From Bradyrhizobium sp. Ec3.3 (lineage in GTDB: Bacteria; Pseudomonadota; Alphaproteobacteria; Rhizobiales; Xanthobacteraceae): a DNA stretch of 64,000 bases. Made by a program: the position numbers and the translations under genes. Under the pieces are notes generated by a model. The model made no database searches. It was not told the origin of the DNA and was given only the letters and a program-made list of their open reading frames with translations. Position 1 is the first letter of the stretch, and the number at the start of each line of letters is the position of its first letter. Shown piece after piece: positions 1-8,851 of the stretch. The stretch covers positions 1 through 64,000 of the forward strand of contig NZ_AXAS01000015.1 in NCBI RefSeq assembly GCF_000472925.1, in the 5' to 3' direction.

Positions 1-857
1 TGCGTCATCGCGGCATAGACGAGATAGCCGCCCGAGGTATGCAGCACGCCCTTCGGCGTGCCGGTCGAGCCCGAGGTGTAGAGGATGAACAGCGGATCCT
101 CGGCATGCATGTGCTCGGCCGGGCAGTCCGTCGTCACCATCTTGGCCGCGTCGTGGTACCAGAGGTCACGCGACGGGGACATGTCGACCTTGCCGCCGGT
201 GCGCTTGACGACGACGACCCAGTCGACGCCTTCGGTCTTGGCGAGCGCCGCATCGACATTGGCCTTCAGCGGCACCTTCCTGCCGCCGCGCAGGCCTTCA
301 TCGGCGGTGATGATCACCTTGGATTTGCAGTCGCTGATGCGCTGGGCGAGGCTGTCGGGCGAGAAGCCGGCGAACACCACCGAGTGGATCGCGCCGATCC
401 GCGCGCAGGCCAGCATCGCGTAGGCGGCCTCGGGGATCATCGGCAGGTAGATGGTGACGCGGTCGCCTTTCTTGACATTGCGGGTGCGCAGGATGTTGGC
501 CATCCGGCAGACCTCGTCGTGCAGCTCCTTGTAGGTGATGTGCTTCGACTGCGAGGGATCGTCGCCCTCCCAGATGATCGCGGTCTGGTTGGCGCGCTTG
601 GCGAGGTGCCGGTCGATGCAGTTCCAGGCGACGTTGAGGACGCCGTCCTCGAACCATTTGATGGAGACGTTGCCGGGTGCGAACGAGACGTTCTCGATTC
701 TGGTCGGCGCCTTCATCCAGTCGACGCGCTTGGCCTGCTCGGCCCAAAAGCCGTTCGGGTCCGAGATCGAGCGGGCGTACATGTCCTTGTACTTGGCCTG
801 GTCGACCCAGGCGCGCTTCGCCCACTCTGCCGGCACGTCGTAGATCTTCTCGGACAT
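1..857 (-). CDS. acs: Acetyl-CoA synthetase, N-terminal part (gene runs off the left edge)
   Basis: AMP-forming acetate:CoA ligase, a cytoplasmic enzyme that activates acetate to acetyl-CoA. About 285 codons are visible. The protein begins [17 protein letters not shown] and contains the family's N-terminal region followed by the adenylate-forming core, including the phosphate-binding loop [11 protein letters not shown] just before the window edge. The start at 857 is supported by a strong GGAGG ribosome site a few bases upstream. The remaining roughly 360 residues, including the acetylatable lysine region, lie outside the window. The gene is divergent from the topoisomerase gene. The identification is secure from the continuous match to the family; the cut is due to the window, not to a mutation. 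Confidence 0.95.
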   Translation of the reverse strand, partial: MSEKIYDVPAEWAKRAWVDQAKYKDMYARSISDPNGFWAEQAKRVDWMKAPTRIENVSFAPGNVSIKWFEDGVLNVAWNCIDRHLAKRANQTAIIWEGDDPSQSKHITYKELHDEVCRMANILRTRNVKKGDRVTIYLPMIPEAAYAMLACARIGAIHSVVFAGFSPDSLAQRISDCKSKVIITADEGLRGGRKVPLKANVDAALAKTEGVDWVVVVKRTGGKVDMSPSRDLWYHDAAKMVTTDCPAEHMHAEDPLFILYTSGSTGTPKGVLHTSGGYLVYAAMT

Positions 858-1249
858 GTTTTCCTCCACAAGCGGCAAGCTCAACGCCACGCCTACATCA
901 TTTGAATGATTATGCGTCGGGCTAACGGCGCCCGACAAGGAGGACAAGCTGGACCTTCGGCGGGCATCCGGCCATGCGAAAGATCAAGGTCAGTGAGGGT
1001 GCCTGTCGCAAGTCTGAAAACAACCGGCGCGAGGGCTATTCCGCTCTTTACCGAACCTTGCGGAAGCGGCAACGCAGACCCTCCATGCACCGGAAAGAGG
1101 TATCTGGCAACCGTTCGTCACTGATTCGGGACTCGCAATGCCGTTCGGAACCTCCTAAATGGCCTGACCGGGGGTCCAGCGAGACCCAACGGAACAAAAA
1201 TCAAAACAACAGCATTGTCCGACAACAGGCGGAGCTAAGGCGTAACACT
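858..1249. other. Intergenic region between acs and the topoisomerase gene
   Basis: This 392-bp divergent spacer must hold both promoters. Short open frames on the plus strand here lack ribosome sites and look accidental. A GGAAC at 1191-1195 followed after 17 bases by CATT at 1213-1216 resembles a degraded EcfG-type promoter for the topoisomerase gene. I see no RNA gene or riboswitch. Confidence 0.5.
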
Positions 1250-2419
1250 ATGATGGATCAGCAGAATTTCGGGACGATGCGGCCCGCTTCAGCCGATCCC
1301 GCCGCTATTGCGCTCGCCAAAGCACTCGGACAATGGCCCAAACCGACCGGTTTCAGGCGTCCCACCCCGAAAAAGACCTACGATACGGCCCCCGCGACCT
1401 CGGTCGAGGCGCTGGCTCGGGAATTGGGCCTGCGGCTTGGCGACCAGAACGAGCTGACCATCCGCCGCATCAAGCGCGGCAAGGGCTATTCCTTCGTCCG
1501 TCCCAACGGCGCCCATATCCGCGACGCCCGCACCATCCGCCGGCTGCACGCCATGGCGGTGCCGCCGGCCTATCGCGAGGTGCGCTACTCGGCCGATCCG
1601 AGCTCGCATCTCCAGGCGGTGGGTCGCGATGCCGCCGGGCGGTTGCAATATCGCTATCACGCCGACTGGGAAAAGGTCCGCGAGCAGCGCAAGGCGCATC
1701 GCCTGGAAAAGCTCGTCGGCGCGCTGCCGAAGATCCGGCGCAAGGTCTCGGCGTTCCTGTCGGGCGAGGAGCCGACGCGCGAGTTCGCGCTCTCGGCGGT
1801 GATCGAGCTGATCGCCCGTACCGCGATCCGTCCCGGCAATGAATCCTACGCCCGCCTCAACGGCACCCGCGGCGCCACCACGCTGCTGAAGTCCAACGTC
1901 ACGCTGGAAGACGACTGCTTCGTGCTGACCTTCAAGGCCAAGGGCGGCAAGGCGGTGCGGAAGGAATGCGATGCGGCCAAGCTGGTTCGCGCCATTGGCA
2001 TTCTGCAGGGTGTTCCAGGCAAGCGCATGTTCCAGTATCGCGATGCCTCCGGCACGGTGCGTTCGGTGAACACCACACAGGTAAACGCGTTCCTGCGCGA
2101 GATCGCCGGCATCAAAATTTCGCTGAAGGATTTTCGCACGCTGATGGCCTCGGCCGTCGTCGTGGAATCGCTGTCGCGGATCACGCCGGCGACCAGCCAG
2201 CGCGGCCGCAAGCGACAGGTGCTGGACGCGATCCGCGCCGCTGCCGACAAGCTCTCCAACACGCCGGCGATCTGCCGCAGGAGCTACGTCCACGACACCA
2301 TCGTCACCGCGTTCGAAGACGGCATCCTCGAGCGTTTTGCTGCGACGATGAAGGGGCAACGCTCGCAGGCCAGGCGCGAGCAGCTTCTGGCGCAGGTGGT
2401 GGCGACGGCCGCGGTGTAA
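1250..2419 (+). CDS. DNA topoisomerase IB
   Basis: Poxvirus-like (bacterial) type IB topoisomerase of 389 residues, which relaxes supercoils by nicking one strand through a 3'-phosphotyrosine. The C-terminal catalytic half shows the expected elements in order: the arginine segment IRPGNESYARLNGT, a lysine in FKAKGGK, the second arginine segment SLKDFRT, and near the end CRRSYVHDTI, whose tyrosine is the likely nucleophile. The open frame extends upstream to 974, but the ATG at 1250 fits the family's N-terminus better. It is convergent with the SRPBCC gene, with 6 bp between stop codons. In alphaproteobacteria such enzymes are often part of the stress-response set; a weak EcfG-like site upstream is compatible with that. 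Confidence 0.88.
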   Translation: MMDQQNFGTMRPASADPAAIALAKALGQWPKPTGFRRPTPKKTYDTAPATSVEALARELGLRLGDQNELTIRRIKRGKGYSFVRPNGAHIRDARTIRRLHAMAVPPAYREVRYSADPSSHLQAVGRDAAGRLQYRYHADWEKVREQRKAHRLEKLVGALPKIRRKVSAFLSGEEPTREFALSAVIELIARTAIRPGNESYARLNGTRGATTLLKSNVTLEDDCFVLTFKAKGGKAVRKECDAAKLVRAIGILQGVPGKRMFQYRDASGTVRSVNTTQVNAFLREIAGIKISLKDFRTLMASAVVVESLSRITPATSQRGRKRQVLDAIRAAADKLSNTPAICRRSYVHDTIVTAFEDGILERFAATMKGQRSQARREQLLAQVVATAAV

Positions 2420-2425
2420 GGCCCG

Positions 2426-2884
2426 CTACATCTTGCCCTGAGGCTTCATCACATCGGGTCCGGGATCACGGCCCCCGGCCACGAGGCTCAACCGGCCCAG
2501 ATAATGGGCCCAGCCCTTGCTGTGGGCTTCGCATTGTTCTGCGGTCGGCAGGCCGCTGTGCGTCATGCGCAACAGCGTGCCGCCATCGCGTTCGATCAGA
2601 TCGATTTCGATCAGGCTCGAGCCGGGCGGCACTTCCTGGCCGCCCTCCCAACCGAACGTGTAGGCGAGCCGGTGCACCGGCACGACCTCGCGAAACGCGC
2701 CGCGGGCGACGCCGCCGCGCTGACCAATACCCTTGAGCAGGTAAAGCCCGCCAGGCTGCGTCTCGAACGTTGCCTCCGAGCCCATCCAGTTCACGATTTT
2801 GTCGGGGTCGGCGAGATAAGCGAAGACAGTGGCGCGCGGGGCCGGGATATGGGTCTCGCGGCGGACTATGAATGGCTCAGTCAT
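2426..2884 (-). CDS. SRPBCC / AHSA1-like domain protein
   Basis: Small 152-residue cytoplasmic protein of the START/AHSA1 (activator of Hsp90 ATPase homologue 1-like) superfamily. It begins with the typical IPAPRATVFAYLADPDKI strand-helix segment and ends with the helix GWAHYLGRLS that closes the hydrophobic cavity. Family members bind hydrophobic ligands or act as co-repressor-like stress proteins; the ligand cannot be read from the sequence. No ArsR-type regulator, a common partner of this family, is adjacent. It is transcribed toward the topoisomerase gene and starts just upstream of the divergent cyclase gene. Confidence 0.85.
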   Translation of the reverse strand: MTEPFIVRRETHIPAPRATVFAYLADPDKIVNWMGSEATFETQPGGLYLLKGIGQRGGVARGAFREVVPVHRLAYTFGWEGGQEVPPGSSLIEIDLIERDGGTLLRMTHSGLPTAEQCEAHSKGWAHYLGRLSLVAGGRDPGPDVMKPQGKM

Positions 2885-2962
2885 CGGCGTCGGTTCCCAG
2901 GTTGAACTAGGCAGATGGCGCCACTACAGCGCCTCTTCAAGGCCCGCCATCGACGATAGGCC

Positions 2963-4081
2963 GTGACAAAAATGGCGCGCAGACCGCATGATCGCGTCAT
3001 GCAGTTATCCTCGACGCTCGCCTGGCTCGTCGATGCCGCCGCCGAGACCACGGGCGCCGACCGGTTGCTCGCGAATCTCGGCGCGCATCTGGTTGCGGAT
3101 GGATTGCCGCTCATCGCGGGCAGCCTGACCCTGGACGTCCCGCATCCCTTGATCGCACAGCGAACCTGGCTGTGGCGCGCCGAGAGCGGCGAGGTCGTCG
3201 AAGCCCTCGGCTTTGCACCGGGGGCTGCCGCACTTGCACCACGCAACGATGCCGGCCGACGCTGGCTGAGCGGACTCGCTGCCGGCATCGTCCACGAAGA
3301 CGTGATCGGACGGCGCCAGGAAGGGCCGTTGCTCGGCTGGATCGGGCCGCGCCCGTTCACGCCGCGCGAGATCGACGATCTCCAGCAAGCCGCGCGCTTT
3401 GCTGCCGCGCCGCTCGCCGTGCTCGCCGTACGGGCCACGCTGGCGGCCGCGCTCGAAGCCTATCTCGGCCGGCGCAGCGCCGAGCGCGTGCTGGCCGCGC
3501 CGCTGCGCCGCGATCTCGGTGAAACCATCCAGGCTGCACTGCTCTATGCGGATCTGCGCGACTTCACGGCGCTGTCCGAAGCCAATCCGCCGGCCGCGGT
3601 CATCTCGGCGCTCGATGCCTGGTTCGATCGCATCGCGGGCGCGGTGCACGCCTTTGGCGGCGAGGTGCTGAAATTCATCGGCGATGGCGTGCTGGCGATC
3701 TTCCCAGTGGTTGATGGTTCGCCGTGTCGTGCCTGCGACGCCGCCTTGCGCGCGGCGACCGCGGCACGCGCCGGCATGGTTCATCTGGATGACGAACGGC
3801 GCCGTCAGGGATTGCCGTCGCTGTCGTTCGGCGCCGCGCTTCATCTCGGCGAGATGCTGTGGGGCAATATCGGCGCCGCCAATCGGCTGGATTTCACCGC
3901 GATCGGTTCGGCCGTGAACCTGGTGAGCCGGCTCGAGGGATTGTGCAAGCCGCTCGGCAAGACGGTTCTGGTGTCGGGTGCGCTGGCCGCCGAGACCGAC
4001 ACGCCATTGCTTTCGCTCGGGATGCATCGGCTGCGCGGCATCGCCGCGCCATGCGAAGTGTTCGCGCTGCCGGAAAGTTGA
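2963..4081 (+). CDS. Class III adenylate/guanylate cyclase
   Basis: A 372-residue protein with a roughly 180-residue N-terminal sensor-like region of unknown type and a C-terminal class III nucleotide cyclase domain. Catalytic residues can be followed: the first metal aspartate in YADLRDFTAL, lysine and second metal aspartate in LKFIGDGVLAIF, and the transition-state asparagine and arginine in DFTAIGSAVNLVSRLE. It should therefore be active and make cAMP (or cGMP). No transmembrane segment is evident. The start is uncertain: GTG at 2963 and ATG at 2972 or 2999 are all in frame. A second, differently built cyclase is at 25684-27093. Confidence 0.88.
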   Translation: MTKMARRPHDRVMQLSSTLAWLVDAAAETTGADRLLANLGAHLVADGLPLIAGSLTLDVPHPLIAQRTWLWRAESGEVVEALGFAPGAAALAPRNDAGRRWLSGLAAGIVHEDVIGRRQEGPLLGWIGPRPFTPREIDDLQQAARFAAAPLAVLAVRATLAAALEAYLGRRSAERVLAAPLRRDLGETIQAALLYADLRDFTALSEANPPAAVISALDAWFDRIAGAVHAFGGEVLKFIGDGVLAIFPVVDGSPCRACDAALRAATAARAGMVHLDDERRRQGLPSLSFGAALHLGEMLWGNIGAANRLDFTAIGSAVNLVSRLEGLCKPLGKTVLVSGALAAETDTPLLSLGMHRLRGIAAPCEVFALPES

Positions 4082-4152
4082 TTGCCGTAAGGCGAAAGGA
4101 GAGGCGGGCACGCTTCGCTTTGCCCACCCTGCAACTCGAGCTACGGCAGCAA

Positions 4153-4566
4153 CTACAACCCGCCCATCTTGCAGACGAGTTTCCATTCGTCCGCGGTCAC
4201 CGCCTGCACCGAGAGGCGCGAATATTTCACCAGCGCCATGTCGGCGAGCTTCTTGTCGGCCTTGACCGCGGCCATCGTCACCGGCGTCTTCAATGGCTTG
4301 TCGGCCTTGATGTCGACGCAGACGAACTTGCCGGTCTTGTCGGTCGGATCGGGATAGGCCTCCTTGATGACTTCAGCGATGCCGACGATCTCCTTGCCCT
4401 CGTTGGAATGATAGAAGAACGCCTTGTCGCCCTTCTTCATGTTCACGAGATTCTGCCGCGCGGTGAAGTTGCGCACGCCGGTCCAGGCCTCGCCCTTGGC
4501 GCCCTTGGCGACCTGCTGGTCCCAGGACCAGACGGACGGTTCGGATTTCACCAGCCAGTACGCCAT
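4153..4566 (-). CDS. EVE domain protein
   Basis: Single-domain EVE protein of 137 residues (PUA-like fold, related to YTH and thymocyte nuclear protein 1), which binds modified bases in nucleic acid. The N-terminus MAYWLVKSEPSVWSWDQQ and the segment WTGVRNFTARQNL are hallmarks. An ATG two codons upstream (4572) is also possible, but GAGGA lies at the right distance for the ATG at 4566. The gene follows gpsA with its start at the gpsA stop codon, so the two are very probably co-transcribed with tsaD. Confidence 0.9.
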   Translation of the reverse strand: MAYWLVKSEPSVWSWDQQVAKGAKGEAWTGVRNFTARQNLVNMKKGDKAFFYHSNEGKEIVGIAEVIKEAYPDPTDKTGKFVCVDIKADKPLKTPVTMAAVKADKKLADMALVKYSRLSVQAVTADEWKLVCKMGGL

Positions 4567-4568
4567 GT

Positions 4569-5549
4569 TCATTCCTCTGCCTTGAAGGGGCGCGTCAAAA
4601 GCCCTGAGATCGCGGCGTCGATCGTGCTCTTGCCGCTCAGGATCGCCGCCACCGCTTCTGATACCGGCATCTCGATGTTTTGCGAAGACGCGAGTTCGAT
4701 CAGCACGGGTGCGGTGAACTCGCCTTCGGCGAGCTTGCCGGCCGGCGGCGTCTCGCCGCGCCCGAGTGCGAGCCCGAGCGCGAAATTGCGCGACTGCGGG
4801 CTTGAACAGCTCAGGATCAGGTCGCCGAGGCCGGACAGGCCTGCAAGCGTCTCGCTACGCGCGCCGAGCGCACGGCCGAAGCGGGCGAGTTCGGCAAAGC
4901 CGCGCGTGGTCAATGCGGCCTGCGCGGAAGCGCCGAGCCTGCGCCCGACCGCGATGCCGACCGCGATCGCCAGCACGTTCTTGGCGGCGCCGCCGATCTC
5001 GACGCCGCGCACATCGGTCGAGTGATAGGGGCGGAATGTCGGCGAGCCCAGCGCCTGCACCAGTGCGCTTGCGAGCTGATCGTCTGTCGCGGCCAGCGTC
5101 ACCGCCGTCGGCAAGCCGCGCGCGACGTCGTCGGCGAAGCTCGGTCCCGACAGAATCGCAGGCAGCGCGAGCGGCGCGGCTTCCGCGATCACGTCGGTCA
5201 TGAATTTATGGGTGCCGTGCTCGATGCCCTTGGCGCAGGCGACGACCGGAGTTGGCTTGGTCAGATGCGGCGCCAGCGTGTTGACCGCGCCGCGCAGATG
5301 CTGCGCGGGCGTCACGATCAGCAGCATGTCTGCGCGCGCCGCGAGCGCCAGCTCGCTCGTCACCACGATGTCGGGAGCCAATTTCACGCCAGGAAGCCGC
5401 GGATTTTCGCGCGACGATGCAATCCGGCCTGCGTGCTCGGAATTACGAGCGCACAGCGTCACCGTTCTTCCCGCCCGTGCAGCGACCGTCGCCAGCGCCG
5501 TTCCCCAGGCGCCCGCGCCGATCACCGCAACGGACTGGAGGGATGTCAT
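4569..5549 (-). CDS. gpsA: NAD(P)-dependent glycerol-3-phosphate dehydrogenase
   Basis: Converts dihydroxyacetone phosphate to sn-glycerol 3-phosphate for phospholipid synthesis; cytoplasmic. The 326 residues match the usual length. The N-terminal Rossmann motif is [12 protein letters not shown], followed by the substrate region [29 protein letters not shown], the lysine of [14 protein letters not shown] and the C-terminal [16 protein letters not shown]. The start at 5549 has AGGA eight bases upstream. It lies 2 bp downstream of tsaD and touches the EVE gene, forming a tight three-gene minus-strand operon. Confidence 0.97.
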   Translation of the reverse strand: MTSLQSVAVIGAGAWGTALATVAARAGRTVTLCARNSEHAGRIASSRENPRLPGVKLAPDIVVTSELALAARADMLLIVTPAQHLRGAVNTLAPHLTKPTPVVACAKGIEHGTHKFMTDVIAEAAPLALPAILSGPSFADDVARGLPTAVTLAATDDQLASALVQALGSPTFRPYHSTDVRGVEIGGAAKNVLAIAVGIAVGRRLGASAQAALTTRGFAELARFGRALGARSETLAGLSGLGDLILSCSSPQSRNFALGLALGRGETPPAGKLAEGEFTAPVLIELASSQNIEMPVSEAVAAILSGKSTIDAAISGLLTRPFKAEE

Positions 5550-5551
5550 CG

Positions 5552-6625
5552 TTAAAATCCTGCGCGCGTGTTGGCGTAGCCTTTGGGCGCCGTCGCGTTG
5601 GCATCGAGCAGCCAGCGCGCGCGGGGCTGGGCATCCATCGTGTCGGTGAGGCCGAGCGCGAGACGCTCCGCGCCAGCCCAGGCGATCATCGCGCCGTTGT
5701 CGGTGCAGAGCGCGGGCGGCGGCATGATCAGCCGCGTCCCGGCCGCTTCAGCAACGTCCTGCAATGCGCCGCGAATCGCCTGATTGGCGGCGACGCCGCC
5801 GGCCGCGACGAGTGCCTGCGGCGGACCGAACTGCTCGCGGAACAGCTTTAAGCCCATGCTCAGGCGGTCTGCGGTCGAATCCAGCACCGCGGCCTGAAAA
5901 CTCGCGCAGAGATCGCTGATGTCCTGTGGCTCGAGCGGAATGATCCGGCTCGCTTCGTTGCGCACCGCCGTCTTTAGTCCCGACAGCGAAAAATTAGCGT
6001 CCGGGCGTCCCTGCATCGGCCGCGGAAACGCAAATCGCGCCGCATCGCCGTCTGCCGCGGCGCGCTCGACCTGCGGACCGCCGGGATAAGGCAGCCCGAG
6101 CATCTTGGCGACCTTGTCGAAGGCTTCGCCGATCGCATCATCGACGGTGGTGCCGAGCCGAATATATTGTCCGACGCCGACCACGGCGACGATCTGGGTG
6201 TGGCCGCCCGAAGCCAGGAACAGGCAATAGGGGAATTCGAGGTGATCGGTCAGTCGCGGCGTCAGCGCATGCGCCTCGAGATGGTTCACCGCGACGAGCG
6301 GGGTGTCGTGCACCATCGCGATCGCCTTTGCCGTGGTCAGTCCGACGATGACGCCGCCGATCAGTCCCGGACCGGCCGCGGCGGCGACCCCCGACAATTC
6401 GGCGAAGCCAATGCCGGCTTCTGTCATGGCGCGGTCAATAATACCGTCGAGCAGATCGACATGGGCGCGCGCGGCGATCTCCGGCACCACGCCGCCGAAG
6501 CGGGCGTGTTCCTCGACCTGCGAGCGCACGATGTTGGAGAGAATCTTGCCGTCGCCATCACCTGTGCGCGCGATCACGGCTGCGGCGGTTTCGTCGCAGG
6601 TGGTTTCGATGCCCAATACCAGCAT
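5552..6625 (-). CDS. tsaD: tRNA N6-threonylcarbamoyltransferase TsaD
   Basis: Catalytic subunit of the t6A37 tRNA modification complex (with TsaB, TsaE and TsaC, none of which is in this window). About 357 residues: [16 protein letters not shown] at the start, the metal-binding histidines in [13 protein letters not shown] and [10 protein letters not shown], and the nucleotide-binding [14 protein letters not shown] chose the ATG at 6625 because family members begin there; an in-frame TTG at 6643 would add six residues. First gene of the tsaD-gpsA-EVE operon and divergent from hemD. Confidence 0.96.
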   Translation of the reverse strand: MLVLGIETTCDETAAAVIARTGDGDGKILSNIVRSQVEEHARFGGVVPEIAARAHVDLLDGIIDRAMTEAGIGFAELSGVAAAAGPGLIGGVIVGLTTAKAIAMVHDTPLVAVNHLEAHALTPRLTDHLEFPYCLFLASGGHTQIVAVVGVGQYIRLGTTVDDAIGEAFDKVAKMLGLPYPGGPQVERAAADGDAARFAFPRPMQGRPDANFSLSGLKTAVRNEASRIIPLEPQDISDLCASFQAAVLDSTADRLSMGLKLFREQFGPPQALVAAGGVAANQAIRGALQDVAEAAGTRLIMPPPALCTDNGAMIAWAGAERLALGLTDTMDAQPRARWLLDANATAPKGYANTRAGF

Positions 6626-6771
6626 TGGCGAATTGTTATCCAATTTGCGCCCTTGCGCTCTTCCGCAAAGCAGAGTTCTGGTACGTCCGGTAGCATTCCG
6701 GGGTCGCCAAAGGCAATCGCGCCTTGCAACTTCCGGAACACCAGGTCGCGGTGCGCCGGAGAATAGAGATC

Positions 6772-7518
6772 ATGGCCATTCTTGTCACACGGCCGCATCC
6801 CGACAATGAGGCCACCGCGGCAAGCCTGCGTGCTCAGGGTCATGTGGTGCTGCTCGCGCCGGCGCTCAAGTTCGAGCCGGTCGCGTTTCACGACGAAAGC
6901 GAGGCAAGCTATAGCGGCATCATCGTCACGTCCGCCAATGCAATCCGCGCCATCGCGCCGCAATTGCCGGAGCTTTGTCTATCGAAGCTGCCGCTGTTCG
7001 CGGTCGGCGAGCACACGGCCGCAGCTGCCCGCGAGGCCGGCTTTGAAAAGGTGATCGTCGCCGGCGGGGACGGGGCGGCCCTTCGAGACAAGGTGCTGCA
7101 AGGCGCGCGCGACAAGGTCGTGAAGAAAAAGAGCACGCTGCTTTATCTCGCGGGCGCGGATCTGTCGCGCGATCTCTCGGCCGAGCTGGGTGCGGAAGGA
7201 TTCAACGTGGTCGCGCAAACCATCTATCGCATGGTGCCGGTCAAGCATCTGCCGCGCGAGGTCTGCGAAGGTTTTGTCGCCCATGGCATCCGGGCCGTCC
7301 TGCATTATTCGCGGCGCAGCGCGCGCGCCTTCCTGGATGCGGCGCGCGACGAGGGCGTCGAGATCTCCGCGCTGTCGATTCCGCAGTGCTGCCTGTCGGA
7401 GAGCATCGCCGGCGTGCTCCGCGAGGCCGGCGCGACGCAGGTTGCGGTCGCGGCCGCGCCGGACGAGAATGCCTTATTTGAGACCTTGGCGCGTGCTTTG
7501 CGCACCCGTTTGGCGTAA
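6772..7518 (+). CDS. hemD: Uroporphyrinogen-III synthase
   Basis: HemD-family protein of 248 residues; cyclises hydroxymethylbilane to uroporphyrinogen III in heme and corrin synthesis. It starts MAILVTRPHPDNEATAA and shows the weakly conserved features of the family: the segment IVTSANAIRAIA, GEHTAAAAREAGF and the second-domain strand VLHYSRRSARAFL. The reading frame stays open upstream to 6724, but the ATG at 6772 gives the family N-terminus. In related Rhizobiales I expect hemC directly upstream; here only 146 bp separate this start from tsaD and no hemC sequence is present. The mitofilin-like gene and hemY follow. Confidence 0.85.
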   Translation: MAILVTRPHPDNEATAASLRAQGHVVLLAPALKFEPVAFHDESEASYSGIIVTSANAIRAIAPQLPELCLSKLPLFAVGEHTAAAAREAGFEKVIVAGGDGAALRDKVLQGARDKVVKKKSTLLYLAGADLSRDLSAELGAEGFNVVAQTIYRMVPVKHLPREVCEGFVAHGIRAVLHYSRRSARAFLDAARDEGVEISALSIPQCCLSESIAGVLREAGATQVAVAAAPDENALFETLARALRTRLA

Positions 7519-7591
7519 GAGAACGGGCCGAATCCTTCAACTTTGGGGTCCGGTCCGAGTACGTTGCTTGCAAGTGTGAGGAAACGTCACG

Positions 7592-8830
7592 ATGGCCGAA
7601 GACAAGCCTGAAGACGCAGGATTGGCCCCCGAGTCCGGTCGTGCCAAGCGCACTCCGCCCACCATCGATCTCGAGGCGACCGAGGTATCCACCCAGCCGC
7701 AGCAGCCGGCCGATGAGCCGGAGCCGGCCGAGGCCGATGCAGCCAAAGCCGAATCGGTCGCGGCCGAGGCAGCCGAGCCCGAAGCCGCCAAGCCAGAAGG
7801 CGAGCCGGAACGCGCCGAGGCCCAGGCCGCGGTGCCTGCGACGTCCAAGCCGGTGTCCCCCTGGGTCATCGCGCCGCTGTCGGGCGCGGTTGCAGCCGCG
7901 CTGGTGATCGCGGTCGGCTGGATGTTGGGCTGGCCCCAGGTGCAGGCGCCATCGGCGGCGCCGCAGGTCGCGACCGCGACGGTCGATGCATTGAGCGGGC
8001 GCCTCGCCACTGTCGAGACCAAGGTCAACAAATCAGTGGCACCTGCCGCAGACCCGGCCGCAGCGGCGCGGCTTGACGCGCTGGACAAATCGGTCACCGC
8101 CTTGCGCAGCGACATCGCGAGCCTGCGCACGCAATCGGACAAGCTCGGCAGTGCACTGAACGACGTGAAGTCCGCGCCGCGCGACGCGGCTGCCGCGCCG
8201 GATCTGTCTGATATCACCGATCGCATCGCGCAGCTCGAGCGCACCATCAAGGCCGAGCGTGCCGAGCGCGCACAGCAGGGCGAGAAGATCGCCGATGCAA
8301 AGTCCACCGACGACAAGGCGCTGCGTCGCGTCGTTGCGGCGGCACTGCTCGACGTCGCAGTCCGTCACGGCGATGGCTATGCAGCGCAGCTTGCGGCAGC
8401 GAAATCCTTCGCGCCTGATCCGCAGGCGATGAAGCCGCTCGAGACGTTCGCATCCGTCGGCATTCCGTCTCCCGTGCTGCTGAGCCGCGAGCTCCTCAAC
8501 ATCGTGCCAAAGTTGTCGCCACCGGCGGAAGCGCCGGCCAGCAGCGGCGGCATCGTCGATCGCCTTCAGGCGGGGGCATCAAAGCTGGTCCGCATCGAGC
8601 GCACCGACGGCGTCGGGAATGATCGCGGCGCGATCGTCGCGCGGGTGACCGCGGCAGCGCTGCGCAACGATTTCGATACGGCGCGGCGTGAGCTGAAGAC
8701 CTTGCCGGAAGCCGATCGCGAAGCCGCAAAGGCCTGGCTCGACAAGACTGATGCGCGCGATGCCGCGCTCGCGGCGTCCCGCAAATTCGCCGACGATGCC
8801 ATGGCGGATCTCGCCAAACCCGCGCAATAG
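7592..8830 (+). CDS. COG4223 mitofilin-like inner-membrane protein
   Basis: A 412-residue protein with an acidic, Ala/Pro/Glu-rich cytoplasmic N-terminus (residues 1-88), one transmembrane segment around residues 90-110 (IAPLSGAVAAALVIAVGWML), then a long coiled-coil region (about 130-235) and a helical C-terminal domain. This is the alphaproteobacterial protein family related to mitochondrial Mic60/mitofilin and always found between hemD and hemY. It is thought to shape or organise the inner membrane; its part in heme synthesis is not known. A good ribosome site (gaggaaacgtcacg) precedes the ATG. hemY follows after 21 bp. Confidence 0.85.
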   Translation: MAEDKPEDAGLAPESGRAKRTPPTIDLEATEVSTQPQQPADEPEPAEADAAKAESVAAEAAEPEAAKPEGEPERAEAQAAVPATSKPVSPWVIAPLSGAVAAALVIAVGWMLGWPQVQAPSAAPQVATATVDALSGRLATVETKVNKSVAPAADPAAAARLDALDKSVTALRSDIASLRTQSDKLGSALNDVKSAPRDAAAAPDLSDITDRIAQLERTIKAERAERAQQGEKIADAKSTDDKALRRVVAAALLDVAVRHGDGYAAQLAAAKSFAPDPQAMKPLETFASVGIPSPVLLSRELLNIVPKLSPPAEAPASSGGIVDRLQAGASKLVRIERTDGVGNDRGAIVARVTAAALRNDFDTARRELKTLPEADREAAKAWLDKTDARDAALAASRKFADDAMADLAKPAQ

Positions 8831-8851
8831 ACTGCGCCTGAAGGGATCACC

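Noticed and set aside
1147..1172. GGAAC at 1147-1151 as an EcfG -35 element
   Set aside because: No CGTT-like element follows at 16-17 bp (the sequence there is C/G-rich), so it fails the consensus.
6644..6771. Remnant of hemC between tsaD and hemD
   Set aside because: Neither strand of the 128 bp shows the HemC N-terminus, dipyrromethane-cysteine loop or other motif; I see no trace.
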